From Thermonema lapsum (GTDB lineage Bacteria; Bacteroidota; Bacteroidia; Cytophagales; Thermonemataceae): a stretch of DNA of 64,000 nucleotides. The notes beneath the pieces are model-generated. The model did no database searches. It was not told the DNA's origin and was given only the letters and a program-made list of their open reading frames with translations. The stretch covers positions 703,846-767,845 of the forward strand of contig NZ_JAASRN010000001.1 in NCBI RefSeq assembly GCF_011761635.1, read 5' to 3'. Positions 55,223 to 64,000 of the stretch are shown here, one piece after another (positions within the stretch are counted from its first letter, which is position 1; each line of letters begins with the position of its first letter). The position numbers were made by a program, and so were the translations under genes.

Positions 55223-55260
55223 CAAGGCGCTCACACTTATCGTGGGCGCCTTGTTCTTTG
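55223..55260 (+). terminator. Terminator of the tRNA-Gly pair (also near murF-alr end)
   Basis: CAAGGCGCTCAC pairs with GTGGGCGCCTTG (one G-U), loop ACTTATC, then T-rich TTCTTT. It can also stop the convergent murF-alr gene ending at 55270. Confidence 0.85.
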
Positions 55261-55269
55261 CTCCCATAC

Positions 55270-57759
55270 TTAAGCATCGGTATAAAAAACTCGCTTGACC
55301 CGACTGCCTATCCCTGTCAATATTTCGTAGGGGATGGTACCTAAGCGCTGGCTCAATTCTTTAAGCTGTTCTACATTTTCAAAAATAATGACCCGGTCTC
55401 CTTCTTTTGCTTCCGGCACTTCGCTTACGTCAATCATACACATATCCATGCAAACATTGCCCACAACCGGCACTGCTTTTCCATGTACATACACTACTCC
55501 TCTGCCGTTCGATAATGCGCGTCGAAAACCATCGGCATAGCCGATGTTAATGGTGGCAATGTGCATTGGTTTTTCTGCCATAAAACGGCGCCCATAACCT
55601 ACACTTTCGCCCGCCTGAATATGTTTAATTTGTGCAATATTGGTGCTAAGACGCACCGCCAATGCCAGTTCTTCCTGCAGCAGCTGCGATGGGTCGATTC
55701 CATAAAGCGCAATGCCCAGGCGCACCATATCGTACTGAGCCTCCGGAAAGCGCAAAATACCTGCCGAATTCAAGGCATGTCGCAAAAAAGGATAATGCAA
55801 CGCCTCACGGAAATAAAGGCAGGCTTCTTCGAAGAGCTGCAGTTGGTGACGGGTAAAGCTGTCATGTGCCGGCTCGTCGGCAGCCGCCAGATGCGTAAAT
55901 ACCGACTCCACTTTTAAGTGTTGCTGTTGTGCCAAGTGTTGTGCCAACGCCTTCCACTCATTTTGTTCAAAACCGAGGCGCCGCATGCCGGTGTCTATTT
56001 TGATATGCACCGGATAGGCACTTTCCCCGCGCATCTCTACTAAAGTCTGAAAACTACTGAGTACTCGATGGTTGTACAGCTCCGGCTCTAAGCGGTGTTC
56101 AATCAGCGCTTCGAAGGCGTCGGCTTCCGGGTTCATTACCATAATGGGCAGCGTGATGCCCTGTTCACGCAATCGAACCCCCTCGTCGGTATAAGCCACC
56201 GCCAAGTAGTCGGCTCTTAGGAAGGAAAGCATGCGTGCCACTTCTTCTATGCCGCTGCCATAGCCAAAAGCTTTTACCATAACCATAATTTTGGTAGCAG
56301 GATGCAAACGGCGGCGCACGCAGTGGTAATTATGCATGAGCGTATCGAGGTTTACTTCCAGAAGCGTGCGGTGCAGGTGTTGCTCCAGATGGCGCACCAA
56401 CTGCTCAAAAGCAAACTTACGCGCCCCTTTGATTAAAATGTGGCTATGATGCAGGCGGTCGAGCAGTCCGCTTTCCAGCAGTGTCGAAGTAGAGGGAAAG
56501 CAATGCACCTCCGGGATAGCAGAGAAAAAAGAACGGTGTAGGCAGATATTTTCGCCCACGCCTATGAGGGTGTACACCCCGGCGGCTTCCAGCATTTCGG
56601 CTATACGATGATAAAGTACCGAATGAGGCAAGCCCGTTTCCAGCATATCGGACAACACCACCACTTTACGGCGCTCCTGTGCCTGATGCTGCAAAACAGA
56701 CAAAGCAACATGCAAACTTTCCACATCGTTGCTATAGGAATCATCAATGAGCACATTGTGGCGTACCCCCTGCTTCACTTCCATACGCATAGACAAGGGG
56801 CGCAAGCGCTGGACACGGGCTGCTATTACTTCCGGGTGATAGTCCATGTAAAGCATGAATGCTACGGCAGAAAGGGCATTTTCTATGGAAGCTTCGTCTA
56901 TGAAAGGCAAATGCAGATGAAAGCTCTGCGCCTGATAGCGTACAGCCAAGCGTACGCCTTCTTTGTGCTCTTCCAGCACTTTGTACTGCATAACTGCCGA
57001 TGGGTGCGTTCCCCACGAAAGGTGATATACATGCGCTGGCAGTTGTTCCCATGCCTCAGGATAGAGCTCTTTTAGCTTCGAAGGGTAAATAAGACAACGG
57101 GCATGAGTAAAAAGCTTCAATTTCTCCTGCAGCTTTGTCGTACGATTGGGAAAGCCACTGTCATGTGCAGCGCCTATGTTGGTCAAAATACCAACAGTAG
57201 GGCGTATGATACGCTCCAGGCGCTCCATCTCACCGCTTTGTGAAATGCCCGCTTCGAACAGTGCCAATTGATGGTAGGGACGCATCTGCCACACCGACAA
57301 AGGGACTCCTATTTGCGAATTGAAACTCTTAGGACTGCGTACGATAGAGTACTCCTGCGCCAGCAGCATGAATAGCCACTCTTTGACAATGGTTTTTCCA
57401 TTGCTGCCAGTAATGCCTACCACGGGGATGTGGAAGCGGCTGCGGTGTGCTGCTGCCAAAGCTTGTAAAGCCTCTACGGTATTTTTCACTTGCCACACAT
57501 TCACATCCGGGAAATCGTGATGCCACTCTTTTTGCACCACAAAGTGGCGCACGCCCTTTTCGTATGCCTCTGCGATGAAGCGGTGTCCATCGTAGTGCTT
57601 GCCCGGGATGGCAAAAAAAAGCGTATGAGCAGCCTTTTGAATACTGCGCGTGTCGGTCAGCAGCTGCCGGATGATGGCTTGCGGCAAGGCAAGCCGTGGC
57701 GACGCTGTCAAAAGAGACTCCAAGACAGTGTGCACTCGGGCAGCTGTCCATTCTTCCAT
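55270..57759 (-). CDS. murF-alr: Bifunctional MurF-alanine racemase
   Basis: 829 residues from ATG 57759. The N-terminal half (to about 450) is MurF: GITGSNGKTIVKEWL is the ATP-binding loop, adding D-Ala-D-Ala to UDP-MurNAc-tripeptide. The C-terminal half (about 455-829) is alanine racemase: VMVKAFGYGSG carries the PLP lysine and YGRRFMAEKP and CMDMCMIDVSE near the end the rest of the site. The fusion is common in Bacteroidota and joins D-Ala supply to its use. A -7 box TAatTTTG at 57821-57814 supports the start. Confidence 0.95.
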   Translation of the reverse strand: MEEWTAARVHTVLESLLTASPRLALPQAIIRQLLTDTRSIQKAAHTLFFAIPGKHYDGHRFIAEAYEKGVRHFVVQKEWHHDFPDVNVWQVKNTVEALQALAAAHRSRFHIPVVGITGSNGKTIVKEWLFMLLAQEYSIVRSPKSFNSQIGVPLSVWQMRPYHQLALFEAGISQSGEMERLERIIRPTVGILTNIGAAHDSGFPNRTTKLQEKLKLFTHARCLIYPSKLKELYPEAWEQLPAHVYHLSWGTHPSAVMQYKVLEEHKEGVRLAVRYQAQSFHLHLPFIDEASIENALSAVAFMLYMDYHPEVIAARVQRLRPLSMRMEVKQGVRHNVLIDDSYSNDVESLHVALSVLQHQAQERRKVVVLSDMLETGLPHSVLYHRIAEMLEAAGVYTLIGVGENICLHRSFFSAIPEVHCFPSTSTLLESGLLDRLHHSHILIKGARKFAFEQLVRHLEQHLHRTLLEVNLDTLMHNYHCVRRRLHPATKIMVMVKAFGYGSGIEEVARMLSFLRADYLAVAYTDEGVRLREQGITLPIMVMNPEADAFEALIEHRLEPELYNHRVLSSFQTLVEMRGESAYPVHIKIDTGMRRLGFEQNEWKALAQHLAQQQHLKVESVFTHLAAADEPAHDSFTRHQLQLFEEACLYFREALHYPFLRHALNSAGILRFPEAQYDMVRLGIALYGIDPSQLLQEELALAVRLSTNIAQIKHIQAGESVGYGRRFMAEKPMHIATINIGYADGFRRALSNGRGVVYVHGKAVPVVGNVCMDMCMIDVSEVPEAKEGDRVIIFENVEQLKELSQRLGTIPYEILTGIGSRVKRVFYTDA

Positions 57760-58134
57760 TGTGCTTTCGTGCTTATCAGAAGCTACATTCACATTTTTAC
57801 ATATTTTGAAAGGCAAAATTAGGCATTGCTTGCAAAATGAAGTTATGGAATATGTGGCATCAAGCAAAATGTACTTCTCATTCTTTTGGTAGTCATTCTC
57901 CGATATAGCATCGCCCGAAAAGGTTATCGCCACAAGCAAGCAGGCTGTATGTTACTTTATGGCATTTAGTTTTTAAATATTTTCGCACTCTTTCACAAAT
58001 AACCACAATATCAAGCCTTTATGCGGCTAAGGAAGTCAATCCAACAAGCAAAACTAAGGCTTTATTACACCAAGTTTGCTTGATGCAATAAAATTTTCGT
58101 ACTTTCTCGAACAAAAGTCAAATAAGTATTTTTC
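57760..58134. other. 375-bp divergent intergenic region
   Basis: AT-rich spacer between murF-alr and the GNAT-like gene. A -7 element for murF-alr lies at 57814-57821. No clear plus-strand promoter was found for the gene at 58135, and no RNA gene or repeat is visible. Confidence 0.5.
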
Positions 58135-59340
58135 ATGAAAATTTTAGAGGTAAAACCTCAAGACAAGCAGTTAGTAAAGCTATTTTTAGAGGTACACAAA
58201 AACATCAACCGCCACGACCCCAATTGGATATGCCCCTTAGACAAAGACATAGAGGCGGTATTTGACCCCAACAAAAACTCGGCGCATAGCCATGGCGAGT
58301 GCACACGCTGGGTACTGATAGATGATGCCGGGAACCCCATAGGGCGGGTAGCCGCTTTCGTGGATGAGCATACGAAATGGATGGGCAACAAGCAGCCTAC
58401 CGGTGGTTTTGGTTTTTTTGATTGCATTGACAATCAGGAAGCTGCCAACCGGCTATTTAACAAGTGTCGCGAATGGCTCGAAGCTCGGGGCATGCAAGCG
58501 ATGGATGGTCCCATTAACTTCGGCGAGCGGGACCGCTGGTGGGGGCTTTTAGTAGAGGGCTTTCATCCGCCCAACTACCAGCAAAACTACAATCCCCCCT
58601 ACTATCGCCGTTTGTTTGAAGCCTATGGCTTTCAAAACTATTTTGAGCAATATACTTACGGACGCCCAGTGGGCAGTGTCAACGAAGATTTGCATGCGCG
58701 TGCCAAGCGTATTTTTTCCAGTGAGGCTTACCGTTTTGAAAAGCTGAACAAGAAAAGACTCAAAGACTACGTACATGCCTTCACACAGGTATATAATCAA
58801 TCATTTGCGGTCATAGAGGACGTCCCTCCCTTGACAGAAGCCGAAAGCTACGCTTTAATGCAGAGCATCATGCCTATCGTTGACGAACGCTTGATATGGT
58901 TTGCCTTTTATAGAGACATGCCCATAGGCATCATGGTTATGTTGCCCGAAGTAAATGATTTATTCAAACACTTGCATGGCAAGTTCAATCTGTGGGCAAA
59001 GCTCAAGTTCATGTATTACAAAGGGAACATGCGCCGCTATTGCAAGCGCATGACCGGCTTGGTCTTTGGCATTGTACCGCGTTTTCAGGGGCGAGGTATC
59101 GATGCTGCACTCACCTGTTGCTTAGAAGAAGAAGCGCTAAAACCTACATTCCCTTATGAGTGGGTAGAACTCAACTGGATTGGCGACTTTAATCCTGTGA
59201 TGCGGCGTATTGTAGAAGATATGGATTTCAAAATACATAAAAAGCATATCACTTACCGCAAAATTTTTGACCCTAACATTCCTTTCGAACGCCACCCAAT
59301 TCGTACTTTTGAACGTCGAAATTCCTTAAACAAAAAATAA
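58135..59340 (+). CDS. GNAT-like protein of unknown substrate
   Basis: 401 residues, cytoplasmic. The C-terminal half (about 230-390) resembles a GNAT acetyltransferase, with VFGIVPRFQGRGIDAAL as the acetyl-CoA loop (RGxGxA type). The N-terminal half contains DGPINFGERDRWWGLL and PPNYQQNYNPPYY, seen in a Bacteroidota-type family of uncertain role. Acetyl- or acyl-transfer is likely but the substrate is unknown. It is 11 bases upstream of the PfkB kinase gene, so one transcript. Confidence 0.75.
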   Translation: MKILEVKPQDKQLVKLFLEVHKNINRHDPNWICPLDKDIEAVFDPNKNSAHSHGECTRWVLIDDAGNPIGRVAAFVDEHTKWMGNKQPTGGFGFFDCIDNQEAANRLFNKCREWLEARGMQAMDGPINFGERDRWWGLLVEGFHPPNYQQNYNPPYYRRLFEAYGFQNYFEQYTYGRPVGSVNEDLHARAKRIFSSEAYRFEKLNKKRLKDYVHAFTQVYNQSFAVIEDVPPLTEAESYALMQSIMPIVDERLIWFAFYRDMPIGIMVMLPEVNDLFKHLHGKFNLWAKLKFMYYKGNMRRYCKRMTGLVFGIVPRFQGRGIDAALTCCLEEEALKPTFPYEWVELNWIGDFNPVMRRIVEDMDFKIHKKHITYRKIFDPNIPFERHPIRTFERRNSLNKK

Positions 59341-59351
59341 AAAGCTATAGT

Positions 59352-60278
59352 ATGTCTTTGTTAGTTGTTGGTTCTGTTGCTTTCGATGCCATAGAAACTC
59401 CTTTTGGTAAGACCGATAAAATCATCGGCGGAGCAGCCACGTATATTTCTCTTTCTGCTTCTTTCTTTCACCGTCCTATCAAGCTGGTGTCGGTAGTCGG
59501 GGGTGATTTTCCCAAAGAAAAAATAGAAATGTTGCGCCAACGCGGCGTAGAAACCGAAGGGCTGCAAATCAAAGAAAACGAAAAGTCATTCTTTTGGGCA
59601 GGACGTTACCATATAGACATGAACTCACGCGATACACTGACTACCGAACTGAACGTACTGGCAGATTTTCACCCCGTTGTTCCCGAAAGCTATCAAGATT
59701 GCGACTATGTCATGCTGGGCAACCTGTCGCCGAAGGTGCAGCGCCAAGTCTTAGAGCAGTTGAAAAAGCGCCCCAAGCTTATTGTCATGGACACCATGAA
59801 TTTCTGGATGGAAACCGCTTGGGATGAGCTGCAAAAAACGCTTAAGATGGTGGACGTGCTCTCTATCAATGATGAGGAAGCCCGTCAAATGACCCAAGCA
59901 TATTCTCTGGTCAAAGCAGCCAAGAAAATACTTTCTATGGGACCACACACCCTCATCATCAAAAAAGGGGAGCACGGTGCGCTGCTTTTCCGTGGCAATC
60001 AAGTGTTTTTTGCCCCTGCCCTGCCCCTCGAAGAGGTATTTGACCCCACTGGCGCAGGCGACACATTCGCAGGCGGCTTTATAGGCTACTTAGCCGAAAG
60101 CAACGACATCTCTTTCGACAACATGAAGCGTGCCGTCATTTACGGCTCCGCTATGGCATCGCTGTGCGTAGAGAAATTTGGCACCGAGCGTCTCGAAACA
60201 CTCACCCCACAGCAAGTACAAGCGCGTGTGCAGGAGTTTGTGGACTTGGTTCAGTTTGAAATAGAACTGGAAAACTAA
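59352..60278 (+). CDS. PfkB-family sugar or nucleoside kinase
   Basis: 308 residues. PfkB signature 2 DPTGAGDTFAGGFIGYL holds the catalytic Asp in GAGD, and FGKTDKIIGGAATYISL at the N terminus is the substrate-binding side. It phosphorylates a sugar or nucleoside (ribokinase/adenosine kinase class). The absence of transport or sugar genes leaves the substrate open. It lies 11 bases after the GNAT-like gene and 18 bases before priA. Confidence 0.93.
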   Translation: MSLLVVGSVAFDAIETPFGKTDKIIGGAATYISLSASFFHRPIKLVSVVGGDFPKEKIEMLRQRGVETEGLQIKENEKSFFWAGRYHIDMNSRDTLTTELNVLADFHPVVPESYQDCDYVMLGNLSPKVQRQVLEQLKKRPKLIVMDTMNFWMETAWDELQKTLKMVDVLSINDEEARQMTQAYSLVKAAKKILSMGPHTLIIKKGEHGALLFRGNQVFFAPALPLEEVFDPTGAGDTFAGGFIGYLAESNDISFDNMKRAVIYGSAMASLCVEKFGTERLETLTPQQVQARVQEFVDLVQFEIELEN

Positions 60279-60296
60279 AAAAGTGCGGAAGAGGAC

Positions 60297-62801
60297 ATGA
60301 ACAAGCACACTCAGCATCTGTATGCCGATGTTATCATCCCCCTACCTCTTCCGCAACTTTATACTTATCAAGTACCCGAAGAGCATGCAAGAAATGTTCA
60401 GGCAGGCTGCCGCGTGGTCGTTTCGTTCGGAAAACAAAAAACGATTACGGCTATCGTGCAGCGGCTACACCATCAGGCGCCCGAGCACTACCGCGCCAAA
60501 CCCATCCTTGAAGTGCTCGACGACACCCCTACCCTGAATGACCTGCAGCTGTCGCTCTTTGCTTGGATGGCTGACTATTACATGTGTACCCCGGGCGAGG
60601 TGATACAGGCAGCCCTGCCCTCTGCACTCAAAATCAACACACAATCATTTATCAGTCTGGTACCGGGCATCGATATCGAAGCACACACACTCAGCGAAGA
60701 AGAGCGGCGCATTGTGGCGCTCATTCAAAAGCACGAAGCCCTGCAATATGAAGAACTCAGCCGCAAAGTGCGCAACAGCCGGCTCTATGGCTTGCTCAAG
60801 CAACTGCAAGATAGAGGGTTGATAGACATCTTCGAGAAAACCAAAGAGCGCTATACGCCCAAGAGACAGCGCAAAGTGCGTTTGGCTGCACAATGGCTGC
60901 ACGACAAAAATGCCCTGAATGAACTGCTCTCTTCTTTGGAGAAGCAAGCGCCACAGCAATGGTATGCGCTGCTTAAATACATAGAGGCATCGGGGATTCT
61001 GCGCGACTGGACCCGCAACGAAAGCGGAGTAGAAAAAAAAAGCCTGTATGCCACCGATGCACGCATTAAAGAGGCTGCCATCCAAGCCCTCATTAAGAAG
61101 GGTATATTCGAAGAGTTCGAAGTCGAAGTATCGCGCTTTGCAGCGGTGGATGCTGACAAGCTGCTTCCACCACCCACCCTAAGCCCAGCACAAGAAAAGG
61201 CATTGCAACAAATAGTAAAAGCCTTCTTCGAAGAGAAAAAAGACATTGCTCTTCTACATGGAGTTACAGGCAGTGGCAAAACAGAGATTTACATCCACCT
61301 GATTCAGCAAGCGCTCGAGAGCGGTTCACAAGTCCTATACCTGCTTCCAGAGATAGCTTTGACCACTCAGATTGTACAACGCCTGCGCAAAATATTTGGC
61401 GACAAGATGGGCGTATATCACTCCCGCTTCTCCGACAACGAGCGTGCGGAGGTATGGCGTGGCGTGCAGTCGGGACGTTTCAGTTTTGTTGTAGGGGTGC
61501 GCTCGGCTGTCTTTTTGCCTTTCGACAACCTGTCGCTCATCATCGTGGACGAAGAGCACGAGGCTTCCTATAAGCAGCATGAGCCGGCTCCGCGCTATCA
61601 TGCCCGCGACGTGGCTATGATGCTGGGCAAGCTACATTATGCCAAAGTGCTTTTGGGCTCGGCAACTCCTGCCTTAGAAACCTACTACCATGCCCAGCAA
61701 GGAAGATACGGATACATAGCCCTACAAGAGCGCTATGGCAATGCCCAATTGCCACAAGTGCACATCAGTGACCTGCGAACAGCACAAAAGAAAAACCGCC
61801 TGCAATATTCCTTTACACCCGAATTGTATGAAGCCATCCGCAAGCGGCTCGAAGCGCAAGAGCAAGTCATTTTATTTCAGAACCGGCGAGGCTATTCGCC
61901 TTACCTGTATTGCGAAGATTGTGGATGGATTCCTAAATGCCGCTTTTGCAATGTGAGCCTTACCTATCACATGCACGAGCGGGCATTGCGCTGCCACTAT
62001 TGTGGGCATCATCAAGGTGCCAAAGGCACTTGTCAAGCCTGCGGTTCTACGCGTGTCAGGAATGTAGGCATCGGCACCGAGAAAATAGAAGACGAGTTGA
62101 AGCTGTTGTTTCCAGAAGCGCGGGTGGCACGCATGGATTTGGACACTACCCGCGGAAAAGAAGCTTATCAAAAGCTCATTGACCGTTTCGAAGCCCACGA
62201 TATCGATATTTTGGTAGGCACTCAGATGCTTACCAAAGGGCTTGACTTCGAAAAGGTAACGCTGGTGGGTGTCATAGATGCCGACCAGCTGCTTTATTTC
62301 CCCGACTTCCGCGCCCACGAGCGGGCTTATCAGCTGCTCACCCAAGTAAGCGGACGCGCCGGCAGAAAAGACAGCAAAGGCGAAGTCATCATCCAAAGCA
62401 GGCACCCAGAGCACCCCGTTTTGCTGGATGTACAGCAGCAAACCTATGAGCAGTTGGTAACACGAGAACTGCAAGAAAGGCAGAAATACAACTACCCGCC
62501 TTTCGTACGCCTCATTGGGCTACAAGTAAAACACAGCAAAGAAGAAGTTGCCCATGCCGCTGCCCATGACTTAGTAGAGCAGCTGCAGAAGCAGTTGGGC
62601 AAAGCACGCATCTTGGGTCCCGACATTCCCCTGGTTGACAGGGTAAAGAACTACTATTTGCGTAATATACTGGTAAAAATAGAGCGACAAGGCATACACT
62701 TGGGTAGCGTTAAAAAATACATAGCCCACTGTATTCAACAGTTGACCTTACAAAAAGACTACCGCCGTTTGTTGGTAGTGGTCGATGTAGACCCTGCTTA
62801 G
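60297..62801 (+). CDS. priA: Primosomal replication restart helicase PriA
   Basis: 834 residues. It reloads the replisome at stalled forks. N-terminal DNA-binding region (1-290), helicase core with Walker A HGVTGSGKTEIY and DEEH, and a Cys-rich zinc region CEDCGWIPKCRFC with CHYCG and CQACG. Motifs V and VI are VGTQMLTKGLDF and QVSGRAGRKD. Start 60297 (MNKHTQHLY) is the first ATG of the family-like N terminus. It ends the GNAT/PfkB/priA run. Confidence 0.96.
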   Translation: MNKHTQHLYADVIIPLPLPQLYTYQVPEEHARNVQAGCRVVVSFGKQKTITAIVQRLHHQAPEHYRAKPILEVLDDTPTLNDLQLSLFAWMADYYMCTPGEVIQAALPSALKINTQSFISLVPGIDIEAHTLSEEERRIVALIQKHEALQYEELSRKVRNSRLYGLLKQLQDRGLIDIFEKTKERYTPKRQRKVRLAAQWLHDKNALNELLSSLEKQAPQQWYALLKYIEASGILRDWTRNESGVEKKSLYATDARIKEAAIQALIKKGIFEEFEVEVSRFAAVDADKLLPPPTLSPAQEKALQQIVKAFFEEKKDIALLHGVTGSGKTEIYIHLIQQALESGSQVLYLLPEIALTTQIVQRLRKIFGDKMGVYHSRFSDNERAEVWRGVQSGRFSFVVGVRSAVFLPFDNLSLIIVDEEHEASYKQHEPAPRYHARDVAMMLGKLHYAKVLLGSATPALETYYHAQQGRYGYIALQERYGNAQLPQVHISDLRTAQKKNRLQYSFTPELYEAIRKRLEAQEQVILFQNRRGYSPYLYCEDCGWIPKCRFCNVSLTYHMHERALRCHYCGHHQGAKGTCQACGSTRVRNVGIGTEKIEDELKLLFPEARVARMDLDTTRGKEAYQKLIDRFEAHDIDILVGTQMLTKGLDFEKVTLVGVIDADQLLYFPDFRAHERAYQLLTQVSGRAGRKDSKGEVIIQSRHPEHPVLLDVQQQTYEQLVTRELQERQKYNYPPFVRLIGLQVKHSKEEVAHAAAHDLVEQLQKQLGKARILGPDIPLVDRVKNYYLRNILVKIERQGIHLGSVKKYIAHCIQQLTLQKDYRRLLVVVDVDPA

Positions 62802-62883
62802 CCCTCTTTTAAGAGTTGAAGTGCTTGCTGTCCAGCGCTTATCACACAAAAGGCTGCCTCTGCCCCACTGGTCCAATCAAACA

Positions 62884-64000
62884 TCAAAGTAGTTTAGCTG
62901 AAGCCTGAATCCACCGCTCGGGCACTTCACCCTCCAAAGCATGCTGATAGTCTTTGTAGGAACAAGGCAAATAATGAGGCTCAGTGAACACATCGCTTCG
63001 GCTATAAGGCACTTCTACCCACCACATTTCGGTGGTTTGTTGTTTGTAGAAATGCAATTCATAGACTTGCTTTCCTTTGCCTATAGGCACCCGATAGTGA
63101 ATAAAATCTTCGCTTTGAAAGTTGACTGGTCGGCGGCGGTAAAAGCCATCTACAAAGTACCAAACCATGGTTGCTAGTAGAAAAGCCGTTTGTCCGGAAG
63201 GGTCTTTCTGCGGATTGAACTCATAGAAGCCTACCGAACGAACATTGGGACTTAAACCAGCAAACCACGCCAGATGGCAGGCTTCTTCACCACTAAAGCC
63301 AAACAGATGCCCGGCGCCATGCCCGGGTGCAGCCAATGAACTCATCGCTTTTAAATCGAAAGCAACCAGCTGCGCCCCACGGATGAGTGGTTCTACCTCC
63401 AGCCAGTCGTTGCGCATTTGTCCGAGGCTCAAAACCGAAAAATTCAACTTTTCAAGCACTTCCAAAGTCTTGGCATCGTTGAGGTAAGCCTGATGCCCCA
63501 ATTGTACAAAATCAAAAATATAGTTGGGTTGGTGCATCAACACCTTGTACAGGTGCTGCTTGCATGGGGGGGCTTTCTCTTCGCCCAAATCCACTACTGC
63601 ATCTATATTGGCTAAAGTAATCATCTGCTCGAGCCTTTCAAACGCCCGAAACTGCCCATATAGCAGGTCGTGCGTGCCTCCGACAATCAGGGGCAGGGTC
63701 TTCATGCGCAGCAACTGCTCGCAAACCATATGTAGGCGGGTATAGGTGTCTTCGAGGGTATCGCCCATAATAAGATTGCCCAAATCGACGATTTGATAAT
63801 GGTTGTGGTGTGTTTTGAGACGGTAGAAGTGTTTGCGCCATACGTCGGCTGCCTGTTGTATTGCCTCGCTGCCCGCACATCCGCCCCTATATTCTCCCAG
63901 TCCTATGATGGCTATGTCGCATGATTCCACTTCCCGGTGGGCAAGCGGATGCCGTCCATGTATTTTCAGACTATGAAAGAAATCACCAGCTTCATAATGG
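62884..64000 (-). CDS. Arginase-fold (formimidoylglutamase-like) protein, cut by window end
   Basis: The frame stays open from 63930 to the window edge, so the true start lies outside. Residue numbers below count from GTG 63930. The arginase/agmatinase fold is visible, but metal sites are altered: GGTHD keeps H87, the DAHxD motif reads DAVVD (H to V at 112), and DxDxxDP reads DLKAMSS (D to K at 194, D to S at 197). APGHGAGH is retained. At least two metal ligands are missing, so it is probably not a standard arginase or formimidoylglutamase (inference). Confidence 0.8.
   Translation of the reverse strand, partial: HYEAGDFFHSLKIHGRHPLAHREVESCDIAIIGLGEYRGGCAGSEAIQQAADVWRKHFYRLKTHHNHYQIVDLGNLIMGDTLEDTYTRLHMVCEQLLRMKTLPLIVGGTHDLLYGQFRAFERLEQMITLANIDAVVDLGEEKAPPCKQHLYKVLMHQPNYIFDFVQLGHQAYLNDAKTLEVLEKLNFSVLSLGQMRNDWLEVEPLIRGAQLVAFDLKAMSSLAAPGHGAGHLFGFSGEEACHLAWFAGLSPNVRSVGFYEFNPQKDPSGQTAFLLATMVWYFVDGFYRRRPVNFQSEDFIHYRVPIGKGKQVYELHFYKQQTTEMWWVEVPYSRSDVFTEPHYLPCSYKDYQHALEGEVPERWIQASAKLL

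Overview
The window is chromosomal DNA from a member of the Bacteroidota, most likely a Cytophagales-type bacterium (inference; no rRNA is present). Supporting signs are: Bacteroidota-type promoters (TTG about 20 bp before TAnnTTTG) upstream of tRNAs and many genes; a MurF-alanine racemase fusion; a C-terminal type IX secretion sorting domain; a two-component-propeller histidine kinase; DUF2452, WbqC, DUF4856 and imelysin families; and almost no Shine-Dalgarno sequences. Both ends cut through genes. No insertion sequence, prophage, CRISPR array or rRNA is visible.

Layout. 1-3.1 kb: a minus-strand operon with a secreted HExxH protein, a vWA protein, a PP2C phosphatase and a Ser/Thr kinase cut by the window start; it resembles a TerY-type phosphorylation triad and is the most unusual cluster here. 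3.1-6.6 kb: glycosyltransferase, tRNA-Arg, GAF-SpoIIE phosphatase and a Cys/Lys-rich secreted peptide. 6.7-11 kb: greA (with a terminator-like leader), a HIT protein, accA, a metallo-beta-lactamase-fold hydrolase, a small Cys membrane protein and aroC. 11-17 kb: a secreted M43 peptidase, a DegP/HtrA protease, histidine ammonia-lyase and an unknown. 17-22.8 kb: a giant AsmA-like protein, a small secreted protein and a DMT transporter. 22.8-32.8 kb: a large sensor kinase, an M1 peptidase, pheS, TraB/GumN, an MDR oxidoreductase, a pseudouridine synthase and DUF2452. 33-38 kb: mnmA, clpC and wbqC. 37.9-41.7 kb: DUF4856 and imelysin lipoproteins, a lone cytochrome oxidase subunit III and Dps, an iron/redox-flavoured stretch with similar palindromes in two promoters. 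41.7-46.5 kb: a CAU tRNA, a HAD phosphatase, a site-2 protease, lpxK, and a divergent XRE regulator / HTH-histidine kinase pair. 46.5-54.3 kb: a subtilisin lipoprotein, an HI0933 flavoprotein, a flippase-like membrane protein, a macro-domain protein, an altered CtlX and purL. 54.3-55.3 kb: tRNAs Cys, Asp, Gly(GCC) and Gly(CCC). 55.3-64 kb: murF-alr, a GNAT-like protein, a PfkB kinase, priA and an arginase-fold protein cut by the window end.

Most of the content is ordinary housekeeping: cell wall and lipid A (murF-alr, lpxK), fatty acids (accA), chorismate (aroC), purines (purL), translation (pheS, mnmA, tRNAs), replication restart (priA) and protein quality control (clpC, degP). The points of greatest interest are the kinase/phosphatase/vWA operon, two enzyme-fold proteins that have lost catalytic residues (CtlX-like and arginase-like), the DNA-binding-domain histidine kinase, the greA leader hairpin and the uniform tRNA promoters.
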